Assembly: GCA_964563135.1 (NCBI GenBank)
Contig: CAZLWV010000006.1
Location: forward strand, 1-64,000
Length of the DNA: 64,000 nucleotides
Reading direction: 5' to 3'
DNA from: JAAYAY01 sp964563135
GTDB lineage: Bacteria > Planctomycetota > Planctomycetia > Pirellulales > Thermoguttaceae
Part shown: in pieces, positions 26,372-34,631 of the stretch
Position numbering within the stretch: position 1 is the first letter of the stretch
How the letters are laid out: every line of letters starts with the position of its first letter
Notes under the pieces: model-generated
The model's database searches: none
Told to the model about the DNA's origin: nothing
What the model saw: only the letters and a program-made list of their open reading frames with translations
Position numbers and translations under genes: made by a program

Positions 26372-27900
26372 CAGGTATCGCTCCTGCCAAATGAAGCGGA
26401 ACGTGCCATGTCCCAAAAGGACCCGGTTGCCTCCTGCGCAGGCTTGCTGCCCAACGTGAATTCTCCCACGGAAGTCTCGGCATAGTAGTCGCTGCCGATC
26501 GCCTTGGAGAACACATCGGAATCCCCGCAACCGAGCGCGCAGGGAGCCAGTCCCATGGCGGTCGCGGCGAGATACATGTTCTGGAAAACCACGCCGACAT
26601 CTTTCAGGATCAACGAGTACCCCAGGCTCGAGTATTTCCAGAAGACGCGGTCAAATCGGGACGTCAGCACCAGCAGCACTTGAAGGTGCTGACGGGATGT
26701 TCGGATGGCGTCGGCCGCCCTGTCCAGAAGCTGCACGACTTCGGCGGTCTGTCCACAGATCGGGCCCAGGCGGTGTCGCAGGGGATCGTAATGATAGAGT
26801 CCCGGATCCAGGCCGTCACACCTCTCGACCACGGGATAGACTTCCAGCTCGAAGAGCGCTCCGCCGGTCGGGTAAGGGCGCGAAGAAAGCTCCACCCGAA
26901 AACGCCCGCGTGGCGTGTCGAGGTCGACGGGGCAGACCTCTCTGACGCGGGCCACGCGGTACAGAAACTCGCCGAGCTGCCTCGCGCTGATAGGCTCGGT
27001 CGCATACTGGCGGATGGAACGCCGCTCTTCCATCACCTTGGCCAGGGGCGGGTCTTCCGTTTTCAGGTTGTCCAGTTCCGGTCGATACAGTTCGATCGCC
27101 TCGCCAGCAGGGATCGCTTTCACCGCGGGGAGCGGTTGCCGCTGACCCGCCAGGGGATAGGAGTTCCCGAAGACCCCGTTGTGCCGGCCTTCACGACAGC
27201 GGGCATGGAACAGCAGGTCGTGAAACTCCCAGCCCTCCAGGTCGGCCTTCTCGTCCTCGGACGAAGCGCCTCGCTCATTCGCTTGCGCGATCATTCCGGC
27301 AGCCACGAATAGACTCATGATCTGCCGGACCGCTTCTTGCGGCAGGCCGAAGGCTCGCTCAGCCACCTGCTCCACGGTCGCGGGCGCTGCCAGCACACAC
27401 GCCAGGAGGGCGGCCCGATCATCGTGCAAAATCACCTGGGCAGCGGAAAGAGGCGACTCGAGGACCGCCTGGCTGCCGAGCCTCCGGATGCAGGCGAAGC
27501 GGGAGAGTACGTAGGCCTGGTCGCCCATCGGGCGGCCAACCAGTTCAAACGACGACGCCGTCGGCACCAGACTTGCCCAGCGCTGTTCCCCCGTACCGGC
27601 CGAAAAGAACAAGAACCCCCGGGCACCCAATTGGCGGAGGCAGAAGAACAGGTGGGCAACGGCATGGGGACCGTGCGAGTTCTGAACCTGCGCCGCCAGC
27701 CGCCCGAGCGAGTCGCCGGGAGATACTAGCCGCGCCAACGCCTCCTGCACCGCAGAAGTCAGCCTGCGGAAGACAACCTGCACGCCCGAGCCGCAGACCG
27801 CCGACTGTCCGTAGTTGTCGGAGAAGACGGAGACTCCCTCTCGAAGCGATGCAACCAGCGAAAAATCCACAGTCTCTCCCTCGCAATCCAGGCTGCTCAC
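26371..27900 (-). CDS. SagB-type FMN-dependent azoline dehydrogenase
   Basis: 509 residues. Oxidises thiazolines made by YcaO enzymes to aromatic thiazoles using FMN. The C-terminal nitroreductase part starts near residue 285 with MEERRSIRQYATEPISARQLGEFLY, then RPYPTGGALFELEVYPVV, SLGYSLILKDVGVVFQNMYLAATAMGLAPCALG and FTLGSKP. The first 250 residues are the variable SagB-associated N-terminal region (HGPHAVAHLFFCLRQLGARGF). GTG start at 27900 overlaps the YcaO stop as GTGA, and the stop overlaps the radical SAM start, so the three enzymes are made together. Confidence 0.92.
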   Translation of the reverse strand: MSSLDCEGETVDFSLVASLREGVSVFSDNYGQSAVCGSGVQVVFRRLTSAVQEALARLVSPGDSLGRLAAQVQNSHGPHAVAHLFFCLRQLGARGFLFFSAGTGEQRWASLVPTASSFELVGRPMGDQAYVLSRFACIRRLGSQAVLESPLSAAQVILHDDRAALLACVLAAPATVEQVAERAFGLPQEAVRQIMSLFVAAGMIAQANERGASSEDEKADLEGWEFHDLLFHARCREGRHNGVFGNSYPLAGQRQPLPAVKAIPAGEAIELYRPELDNLKTEDPPLAKVMEERRSIRQYATEPISARQLGEFLYRVARVREVCPVDLDTPRGRFRVELSSRPYPTGGALFELEVYPVVERCDGLDPGLYHYDPLRHRLGPICGQTAEVVQLLDRAADAIRTSRQHLQVLLVLTSRFDRVFWKYSSLGYSLILKDVGVVFQNMYLAATAMGLAPCALGCGDSDVFSKAIGSDYYAETSVGEFTLGSKPAQEATGSFWDMARSASFGRSDT

Positions 27901-30146
27901 AGAAACATGAACGTGGGATTCAGTTCCTCTTCGCGAAGCGGCTTCTCAAGCCATCCCATCTTCGGCGGCACGTCGTAAAGCCGCCCGGGTGCAAAACGAG
28001 CCCAGAAATGCCTCAGGCCGGGCACGATCACTTTGACGACCGGCATTCCGATCTCCGCTCTCGTCTGGTCCAGAACCAGCAGCTCCAGGCCAATCGCCTC
28101 GACGCGGGCCTGGCAGGTGAGCACGTCCTCCTTCAAATCGTCGGTCCACGATTCGGGGAAGAAAGAAGCCGTTCGCCGCGGCCCTTCCCGCGGAACCAGG
28201 TACGGGTGGTCGGCAATCGTGGCGTTCTCGAGCCAATCCAGGGTCGCCGGATCGGTGATATTCCCGGTCGGCCGGCCGGCCGGCGCCTGCAGCAAAGGCA
28301 CCAGCATTTGGTTCAACTCCGTGACCGCCCTCAACAGCGCGATCCTCGGATCCAGATGGGCGCCGAAACCAAGCATGATCTGCTCGCTCTCTCCCTCCGT
28401 GCGGCGCGATACGGCAACGAACACGGGAATCCCCAGGTCCGTCGTCAGATCCAGGGCCCAGAGGTCCCGCTGATAGGTTCGCAGGAAAACGGCAAGACGC
28501 TCGAGATACGGCTCGTCGAAACTCTCCAGATCCACGCCGGGCATGCCAGTCCGGTTGTACCACCACAGGGATACCCCATCCCGCTCGACCAGCTCAGAGA
28601 AGCCCTGCAGGATCGCCTCCTCCAGAGTGTTTCCGGCGGCGTTTCCATTGGAGCAGGGGATGCAGAACTCCGGCTCGCCGGACTGCGAGCGCCCGTAGTA
28701 GCAGAAAGCCGTGGGCAGGTACCGCACCGTCCCGGCTGTGAGCGACCAGACCGCCGTCCACTCGATCCTGCAGGCCGGATCGAAGGGGAGCGGCACTCGA
28801 TGGTAGGAGGCTTCATTCCGCCCCCCCTTCTCTCTGTACTGCGCCTGGCTGAACAACATGCAGGCATTCGGGTGGATGGCGGCACTGCCCAATTCGTCGA
28901 ACCGTGCCGAACACCGCGGTTCGTCGCCGTGAAACAGCCCGCAGTAACGTTCCAGGCCCTCGCACAGGGCACTGGCTTTGGCCTGCACACCACTGGTCCC
29001 CTTCCCGCAACTCATGCTGCGCAGATCGACCCTCAGATCCATCAGGTCGCGGGGGCCTCGGGCAATGTTCGTCCCCGAGAGATAAACGTGCATGACTCCG
29101 CTGTCGGGTGGAAAGTAGGGCTCGAGCATCGTCACGGCCCCCGAGATCGGGCTGACCAGGTGGCTGTACCTGTGCAGCGTTTCCTCCGGAGAGAGGGCGC
29201 GATGCCCGCCGTCCTCGGTATAGGACTTCTTGCGGCTTTCCAGGACGAGCGGCGATCCGCCAGACTCCGCGGACCTGCTCTCGCCACCGCAGGCGGGGCA
29301 GTGGAGCTGACGTATCAAATGATGTGTCTGCCACGTCCAGGTCACGGTATCGAACGTCTGAAGCTTTCCCTCCAACCACGGCAACTCGCCACCCCGTGCG
29401 ACCCACGCCGACACGGCGTTGGCTGCCAACCCCGCCGCCAGCGAAAGAGTTGCCGGCGTACGGCTGTGATCCGCTACCGGCACTCCCCGCATCCCGTAAA
29501 TCCTGTCCAGATAGCCCAGCACCGGGAAATTGGCGCGGATCCTCTCCGCCAGGCATTGCCAGCAACCGGTTCTGCCAGGGCGAAACAGCGGTCCCACCCA
29601 GATCAGGCTTCCTGCGGGTTTCACCAGCAGCCAGGAGCGGCCGGCATCGAGAGCCTCCTGATTCCAGAGTTCCAGTTCCCGGCGGAGATAATGATCGGTC
29701 AGAACCACATCCAGTTGCCCCTGCTCGTCCAGTTGAACTTGGAGCGATTCAATCAGCGATCGGAAAGGCGATGGGTCGATGCCCAGCGTCCGGAGCGAGA
29801 CCTTCGTCTCCGCCATCCGCTGCCGCACGACGGCCGCGTCCAGTCCCTGGACAGTCCAGAAGGCGGTTTCCTCCGGCTGAGAGGCACCATTGCCGTCGCA
29901 GAGACAACCGCGCTGTTCCAGTTGCCGCAACGTATAGAAGACTCGGGCCGGCGTCGTCAGGCCGTAAAGCTGTTGGCATATCTGCTCGACGGTGCGTCCG
30001 TCCAGGCAACGGGCAACCAGTTCGTAGAGCCGCCCTTGAAGCACCATCTGCTCTCTCTCGGACAGGATGAACACACCCTCTCCGTCGATCACCTCCACTT
30101 GAAGGTGAGGCTTGAATTCCGGGCGGCGCAATAGGGAATCAGGCAC
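27897..30146 (-). CDS. fused YcaO cyclodehydratase (E1-like/leader-binding domain plus YcaO)
   Basis: 749 residues. GTG at 30146 is preferred: GAGGG lies 8 bases upstream and the family starts there (VPDSLLRRPEFKPHLQVEVI). Residues 1 to about 300 form the E1-like leader-recognition region with a winged-helix part (VEQICQQLYGLTTPARVFYTL) and two CxxC zinc pairs (GCWQC near 197, CPACGG near 284). Residues 330-749 are YcaO with all ATP-site motifs: SALCEGLERY, EEAILQGFSELVERD and ALLRAVTELNQ. It cyclises Cys (or Ser/Thr) to azolines in an ATP-dependent way. The C-terminus is NPTFMFL rather than the common PxPxP. It follows the Cys-rich precursor by 178 bases, its obvious substrate. Confidence 0.93.
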   Translation of the reverse strand: MPDSLLRRPEFKPHLQVEVIDGEGVFILSEREQMVLQGRLYELVARCLDGRTVEQICQQLYGLTTPARVFYTLRQLEQRGCLCDGNGASQPEETAFWTVQGLDAAVVRQRMAETKVSLRTLGIDPSPFRSLIESLQVQLDEQGQLDVVLTDHYLRRELELWNQEALDAGRSWLLVKPAGSLIWVGPLFRPGRTGCWQCLAERIRANFPVLGYLDRIYGMRGVPVADHSRTPATLSLAAGLAANAVSAWVARGGELPWLEGKLQTFDTVTWTWQTHHLIRQLHCPACGGESRSAESGGSPLVLESRKKSYTEDGGHRALSPEETLHRYSHLVSPISGAVTMLEPYFPPDSGVMHVYLSGTNIARGPRDLMDLRVDLRSMSCGKGTSGVQAKASALCEGLERYCGLFHGDEPRCSARFDELGSAAIHPNACMLFSQAQYREKGGRNEASYHRVPLPFDPACRIEWTAVWSLTAGTVRYLPTAFCYYGRSQSGEPEFCIPCSNGNAAGNTLEEAILQGFSELVERDGVSLWWYNRTGMPGVDLESFDEPYLERLAVFLRTYQRDLWALDLTTDLGIPVFVAVSRRTEGESEQIMLGFGAHLDPRIALLRAVTELNQMLVPLLQAPAGRPTGNITDPATLDWLENATIADHPYLVPREGPRRTASFFPESWTDDLKEDVLTCQARVEAIGLELLVLDQTRAEIGMPVVKVIVPGLRHFWARFAPGRLYDVPPKMGWLEKPLREEELNPTFMFL

Positions 30147-30324
30147 AAGATCACCCTCGAAGATAGACCGAAGTGTCAAGCCAAACCTCCCTGATCTCGG
30201 GCAAGCACTCCGCCTGCCCGAGATCGGGAGCAGTCCCCTTGCTGCCGGCCACAACCGGGCCGGCTCGTCCACCTGTTCCGTCCTGCGGCGTGTCTCATCT
30301 CACCTCACACGACCGCAACGACGT

Positions 30325-30756
30325 TTATGGTCGGCAAGGTGGCGGCGGGCCGCAAGGGCCGCCACAGGGCGGCGGCGGGCCACAGGGACCGCCACACGGC
30401 GGCGGCGGGCCGCAGGGACCACCACACGGCGGCGGCGGACCGCAGGGAGGTCCGCACCGAGGGGGAGGCCCGAAACAGGGTGGCGGAGGCGGAAAGCAAG
30501 GCCAGCCCCCCGCCACGCCCTGAAGGGCCTGCGGCGAAAGCTCGCCGCTGGTTGGTTGTCTTGGAATGACCAGGGGCCAGCTCCTGTCGGTTTCTTCAAA
30601 GACCTTGACTTCCACGCCCTCGGGAACCTGAATGCCTCGTTCCCTGAGCACCGCCATGGGATCGGCCATCAGTCTCTGCTTGAGCCCCGGATCGGCCCAT
30701 GCATCGGCTACCAGCAGTTCCCATCGGTAGAGGAAGTCCTGTTGCGGATCAGCCAT
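30325..30756 (-). CDS. RiPP precursor 1: NHLP leader with Cys/Pro/Gly repeat core
   Basis: 143 residues from the ATG at 30756, with AAGGGTGAG upstream. Residues 1-84 are a nitrile-hydratase-like leader (FLYRWELLVADAWADPGLKQ, MAVLRERGIQVPEGVEV) ending in the double-glycine site LQGVAGG. The 59-residue core contains only Pro (31), Gly (12), Cys (11), Phe (2), Arg (2) and Trp (1). Its C-terminal part is three full CGPPPPCGGP units plus a partial one. Every Cys follows Pro or Arg, and eight of the eleven precede Gly, the usual setting for thiazoles. No Ser or Thr is present. It precedes the YcaO/SagB/radical SAM genes and is probably the cyclodehydratase substrate. Confidence 0.93.
   Translation of the reverse strand: MADPQQDFLYRWELLVADAWADPGLKQRLMADPMAVLRERGIQVPEGVEVKVFEETDRSWPLVIPRQPTSGELSPQALQGVAGGWPCFPPPPPCFGPPPRCGPPCGPPPPCGGPCGPPPPCGGPCGPPPPCGGPCGPPPPCRP
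30328..30444. repeat. 30-bp tandem repeats in the precursor 1 core
   Basis: Three 30-bp units (30355-30384, 30385-30414, 30415-30444) and a 27-base partial unit encode CGPPPPCGGP on the minus strand. Such repeats allow rapid core length change by slippage and also complicate assembly. Confidence 0.9.
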
Positions 30757-31395
30757 AGCGCTCACCCTTTCATGAAACAGGTACTGCCACGAAACGGAAT
30801 CTGCAACGCGCAGATCTCCCAACCAAACCACACACGCTGCTACAAGAGGGAACGCCGAATCGAACGCAGCCCCGTACCGGCTCTGGATGGAGTCTCTTGA
30901 TGGAGTGGTGTTTTCACCGGACTGGTCCCTCGAAGAAGCTTCAAGGATTCCTCGTCTTCACACACGGTTGCCCGGCCCACGCAATTGGTCGCTGGAAGAG
31001 TCTGCGAAATCCGCTCCAGCACACGGTGCCCCTTTTTCTGAACAGCACAGCCGCCCCGGCGACTGGAATGCTGAGACATTCAGCCGCTATTGTACCCCCA
31101 AAACCTCGCCACTCAATACCCCCCGCGAGAGCCGGTGTGTTTTGTATACAATTTCATTCGCCTGCCGGCAGCAACGGGTTTCCTCCCGGCCGCCGATCAC
31201 CTCGGTCAGACACAACGAACCTGGACCGGCGTACAGGCAGACGCTCAGAATGCCGACGTTCTTGCCGCCGGCCCCAGCATCGCACCACCGCGATCGAGCG
31301 GCCCTGGTGCACTTGCCGGCGCAGACTGCCTCTGCAAGGAATATGGCCAAAAGCCTTGCCAGTCCGACAGCGATTTCCTCGCCGCCGGGTAGGGT
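30757..31395. other. long intergenic region upstream of precursor 1
   Basis: 639 bases between the kinase stop and the precursor 1 start, both minus strand. No gene was found; open frames are not leader-like. The perfect 10-bp palindrome TTGTATACAA at 31142-31151 stands out in an A/T-rich patch within GC-rich DNA and may be part of a promoter or operator for precursor 1 and the downstream operon. Confidence 0.45.
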
Positions 31396-33054
31396 CTACC
31401 GAGCTGGCCCACCGAAGCTGCGCATCTGGGCTTCGGCAGGCGATCCCAGTTCCGCCTTGTCGACCTTGCCTGCCCATGCCCCGACGGCCTTGAGATCAAG
31501 AACTCGATCATGAGCCGCCTTCTGAAGGCTTTGCTGCAGGACCCGATAGAGATCACCTGCCATCCCTCCCCGCAACGACTCCGGCGGCGGCAGCGATACC
31601 CGCTCGTGCGCGGAAAGGACTTCCAGAAAGGAATCGCCCTCCAGGAAGTACCTTCCGGTGAGCAGCTCGTACACGATGCAACCAAAGGCAAACACGTCCA
31701 CCCGCTGGTCAACCTGGTCGCCCTCGATCTGCTCCAGTGGCATATAGCGAATCGTCCCCAGGACCTGGCCTTCAGACGTCAGGTCGCTGCTGTACATCGA
31801 TCGCGACTTGGCAAGTCCGAAATCCATCAGTTTCAGCAGTCCATCGTCGCGAATCATGATGTTCGACGGCTTGATGTCCCTGTGGACCACTCCCAGGTCA
31901 TGAGCATAGGAAATTGCCTTTGCGAGCTGGCCGGCGACCTTGCGGACCACAACTTCCGGCAGGGGGGCACTGCACTGGATGAAGTCCCGCAAGGTTTGCC
32001 CCGGGCAGTACTCCATCACGATGAAATGCGTTCCGAAGGCCGTGAAGTGGTCATAAACGTGGGCGATATGGATGTGGCGCAGATCGCGGCAGATCTCAAA
32101 CTCCCGTTCGAAGCGGGTGAGCGCCTCCGGCTGGCCAATGAAGCGATGGCTCATCATCTTCAGGGCAACATCCTGTCCACGACGAAGGTCGGTGGCCAGA
32201 TACACCATGGCCATGCCGCCGCGACCAATGCAACGTTTGACCCGGTAATCCTGCAAAACCTTGCCGGCCAGGGCATCGAACTGATCCTGCCCAAGCCGTT
32301 CGGCAACCAGGCGGCCGATCGCCGGCAGCAGGACCGGGTAACGGGCAGCCAGGCGATGAAGGCGCTCCACCGGAAGCGACAGCGCACGAACGGGCGAACG
32401 GGCAACAATCGTCGCCGTGCATTTCCCCCCTGAGAGAATCCCCATCTCCCCGAGAACACACGGTGCCGCCGCTCGAAACACCACCTCCACACAGTCGCAA
32501 TTCTCGACATGGATCTCCGTGTCGCCTTCCACAAGCACCAGCAGCCGGCTGGGCGGCTCCCCCTGGCGAATGAGCGCGGCACCGGCGGCGTACTCCTCTT
32601 CGTGCATCGCATCAGCGACCGCGCAAACCACGTCCCGAGGCAGTTCCGACATCGGCCAGATGCATCCGAGCGTTCTTCGGCTGCCGGCCCCCGGCTGAGT
32701 CTTCTGCCGCAATTCGGTCGACGGGTAGGCGGCCGTTTCGCAGAACGCATGGCCACTGCACGACTCCGCGGCAGATCGCACAGACCTCATTGCCGTCTGG
32801 AGAACTTCGGCATACTGGGGAAAACGTGCGCAGTAGTCGTCGAGAATCGCCGCCGCACCGGTCTGCCTATAGGCACACTCAAGCTGGAAGAGTTCCGCCA
32901 GGAGCCGGGCCCGAGTCTGCTCGGGAACCTCCAGCAGATAGTCTTCCGCCGCCGGGCGCTCGCCAATCCGCAGGNNNNNNNNNNCCGATTCGAAGCAGTC
33001 ACACAACCGGTCGATGGACGAGAAGTCGGACGGCGATCCCTGGGATTGGCTCAT
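31396..33054 (-). CDS. Ser/Thr protein kinase with N-terminal cyclic-nucleotide-binding domain
   Basis: About 552 residues from MSQSQGSPSDF (GGGAG upstream); a 10-N gap at 32975 hides a few residues in the N-terminal RIGERPAAEDYLLEVPE segment typical of planctomycete kinases. Residues about 140-260 are a cNMP barrel (AALIRQGEPPSRLLVLVEGD, LGEMGILSGGKCTAT), then an active-looking Hanks kinase: glycine loop IGRGGMAMVYLA near 276, Lys in VALKMM, catalytic VVHRDIKPSNIM near 387 and LMDFGLAK near 408. No transmembrane or PASTA segment follows. The phosphate-cassette Arg of the cNMP domain is replaced by Cys/Lys. Lying between the two precursor genes it may regulate or modify the pathway; that is inference. 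Confidence 0.9.
   Translation of the reverse strand: MSQSQGSPSDFSSIDRLCDCFESXXXXLRIGERPAAEDYLLEVPEQTRARLLAELFQLECAYRQTGAAAILDDYCARFPQYAEVLQTAMRSVRSAAESCSGHAFCETAAYPSTELRQKTQPGAGSRRTLGCIWPMSELPRDVVCAVADAMHEEEYAAGAALIRQGEPPSRLLVLVEGDTEIHVENCDCVEVVFRAAAPCVLGEMGILSGGKCTATIVARSPVRALSLPVERLHRLAARYPVLLPAIGRLVAERLGQDQFDALAGKVLQDYRVKRCIGRGGMAMVYLATDLRRGQDVALKMMSHRFIGQPEALTRFEREFEICRDLRHIHIAHVYDHFTAFGTHFIVMEYCPGQTLRDFIQCSAPLPEVVVRKVAGQLAKAISYAHDLGVVHRDIKPSNIMIRDDGLLKLMDFGLAKSRSMYSSDLTSEGQVLGTIRYMPLEQIEGDQVDQRVDVFAFGCIVYELLTGRYFLEGDSFLEVLSAHERVSLPPPESLRGGMAGDLYRVLQQSLQKAAHDRVLDLKAVGAWAGKVDKAELGSPAEAQMRSFGGPAR
32975..32984. other. assembly gap (10 N)
   Basis: Inside the N-terminal region of the kinase gene; the frame agrees on both sides if the length is taken as in-frame. 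Confidence 0.95.
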
Positions 33055-33536
33055 GATGGACGCTCCCGCGCTCGCGCAGCCAGCCGCGACAGGTGTCGAA
33101 CGGCCGTCAACGGCCTGCGTGGGGAGTAACGGCCGCATGGGGCCGCCAAACGGCCCTCTCGATACCTGCGCCGTAGTGTATCACGAAGGGAGAAGGCGGT
33201 AAACGAGCAACGCGACCTGGTCGGATCGATTGATGTCCGCACGCAGAATGCCTGCACCCACCCAACAGAAGACCGCACACAGCCGGGCTNNNNNNNNNNC
33301 CGTTGGTCGCCCTCGTGCATCGACTGCAGAGACGTCAGTAGCATCCGGGACCCGGCAGACAAGTCCGCCGAAAATGAGGTGAGTCTGGCTGGACTGCACG
33401 AAGGCCCCTTGAATCGGCCGTTCGGCAGTCCACCAGACTCTCAGCGCCCCCCAGTTTTTCACACCGTGGGACGCGGTCGTTGCTCGTTCGGGCCCTGGCA
33501 CTACGGTCCGTTACCGCACCGCCGATGCCCTGGAGC
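33055..33536. other. intergenic region with assembly gap
   Basis: 482 bases between precursor 2 and the kinase. A 10-N gap lies at 33290-33299. No gene recognised; a further small precursor could hide at the gap but none is visible. Confidence 0.5.
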
Positions 33537-33944
33537 CTACCACCACCGGGGAGGTGGAGGGGGCGGCGGCGGAAACATGCCCGGGAAGAACGGGTACGGA
33601 GGCCGAGGCCGGAACGGCGGGAAAAATGGGTACGGGGGCCGAGGCCGGAACGGGGGAAATGGCGGGAACGGGGGCGGAGGGGGCGGCCAGCTTCCGCCGG
33701 CCACACCCGCCAGTTCTCCCCACGAAAGTTCTCCCTGCTGGCCCGCGGCAGGCAGGACCAGGTGAATCACGTTCTCCGTATCTTGAACCACCCGGAACTC
33801 GGCCCCTTCCGGCGGTGTGATGCCGCGCTCCTGGAGCACGGCCTGCGGGTTCTCGAGGAGCCGCTGCCTCAACTTGGGATCGGCCCACGCGTCGGCGACG
33901 AGCAGGTCCCACTTCAACTCGGAATTGCCTGTTTGACCACTCAT
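33537..33944 (-). CDS. RiPP precursor 2: NHLP leader with Pro/aromatic core lacking Cys
   Basis: 135 residues from the ATG at 33944, six bases after GGAGGA; an ATG two codons earlier abuts that site and is less likely. The 84-residue leader (LKWDLLVADAWADPKLRQRL, ERGITPPEGAEFRV, ELAGVAGG) is clearly homologous, and identical in length, to that of precursor 1. The 51-residue core is 29 Pro, with Phe, Tyr, Trp, Arg and two FRPRPPYPFFPP repeats, ending PPRWW. It has one Ser, directly after the GG, and no Cys or Thr, so YcaO-type cyclisation is possible only at that Ser. Other enzymes of the cluster must act on it if it is modified. It is the first gene on the minus strand of the cluster. Confidence 0.92.
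   Translation of the reverse strand: MSGQTGNSELKWDLLVADAWADPKLRQRLLENPQAVLQERGITPPEGAEFRVVQDTENVIHLVLPAAGQQGELSWGELAGVAGGSWPPPPPPFPPFPPFRPRPPYPFFPPFRPRPPYPFFPGMFPPPPPPPPRWW
33583..33654. repeat. two tandem 36-bp repeats in the precursor 2 core
   Basis: Units 33583-33618 and 33619-33654 differ at about four positions and encode FRPRPPYPFFPP on the minus strand. Confidence 0.88.
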
Positions 33945-34631
33945 GTTCATTCCTCCATTCTGTGAGAATACGACATCAACCACTGGCACACACAACCAGA
34001 AGAGACGTTCGACGTGAAGGCGGCTGGCCGGGAATTCCGGATATCAGGCAACTCCGGTGACCGCGCCGGCCACTCTCCGCTTCAGTCCCTTTATCCGGGA
34101 ATGGCAAACCATCGGCAGAATGCGACACTCCCGGTTCGATCGCTGCCAGTTGCCTCTTGGGGGGATCGTTACGGCACAGGCGACCGGCTGCAATGAAGGC
34201 ACCCCGTGTCCGTTGGACGCCGCAAGAACGATGAGTGCCTCGAAGCTCGCCGCAGGAGACCCTGGTTGGACGGCTGCCACGGCAAACGTATAATCCGTTG
34301 CCGTCGCCGCACGAGGGATATCAGGGTAGGGCGCATGCGCATCTGTCTATACACAGAATCCGCACTTCCAACGTCCATAATCACACGCCCGGCGGGCAAC
34401 AGCCCATTTCGCCCAAACGGAGAAATCGGTCCGGCCAGCCATGTCGCCGCCGCCGGAACCAGCGGCCCGGACGCAGGCCGGAGAGATCCGTTTCCACGCC
34501 CGCAGCGCCCATTCCGGCTTGAATCGTGCCCGGCGGCGGGCGAGAATGAACACTGCGGATCGTAGCTGCTTCTTGGACGAAGAGGGAGTAATTGCCTGCG
34601 GACGGGCGTTCTCATTCTGGGAATCCGTGCC
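33945..34631. other. divergent intergenic region between RiPP cluster and signalling operon
   Basis: 687 bases separating precursor 2 (minus) from the hybrid histidine kinase (plus), so it must hold promoters for both units. I see no consensus -35/-10 pair or clear operator, and no gene. Confidence 0.55.

Noticed and set aside
27573..30134. 853-codon plus-strand open frame
   Set aside because: Antisense of SagB and YcaO; Arg/Pro/His-rich without domain features, a by-product of high GC.
30328..30444. Tandem repeats considered as a CRISPR-like array
   Set aside because: Units are contiguous without spacers and encode a peptide repeat.
30173..30523. Plus-strand Gly/Gln/His-rich open frame (collagen-like) over precursor 1
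   Set aside because: It is the antisense of the CGPPPPCGGP repeats; the minus strand has a full NHLP leader, RBS and double-glycine site.
33379..33765. Plus-strand Gly/Asn-rich open frame over precursor 2
   Set aside because: Antisense of the Pro-rich core; the homologous leader on the minus strand is decisive.
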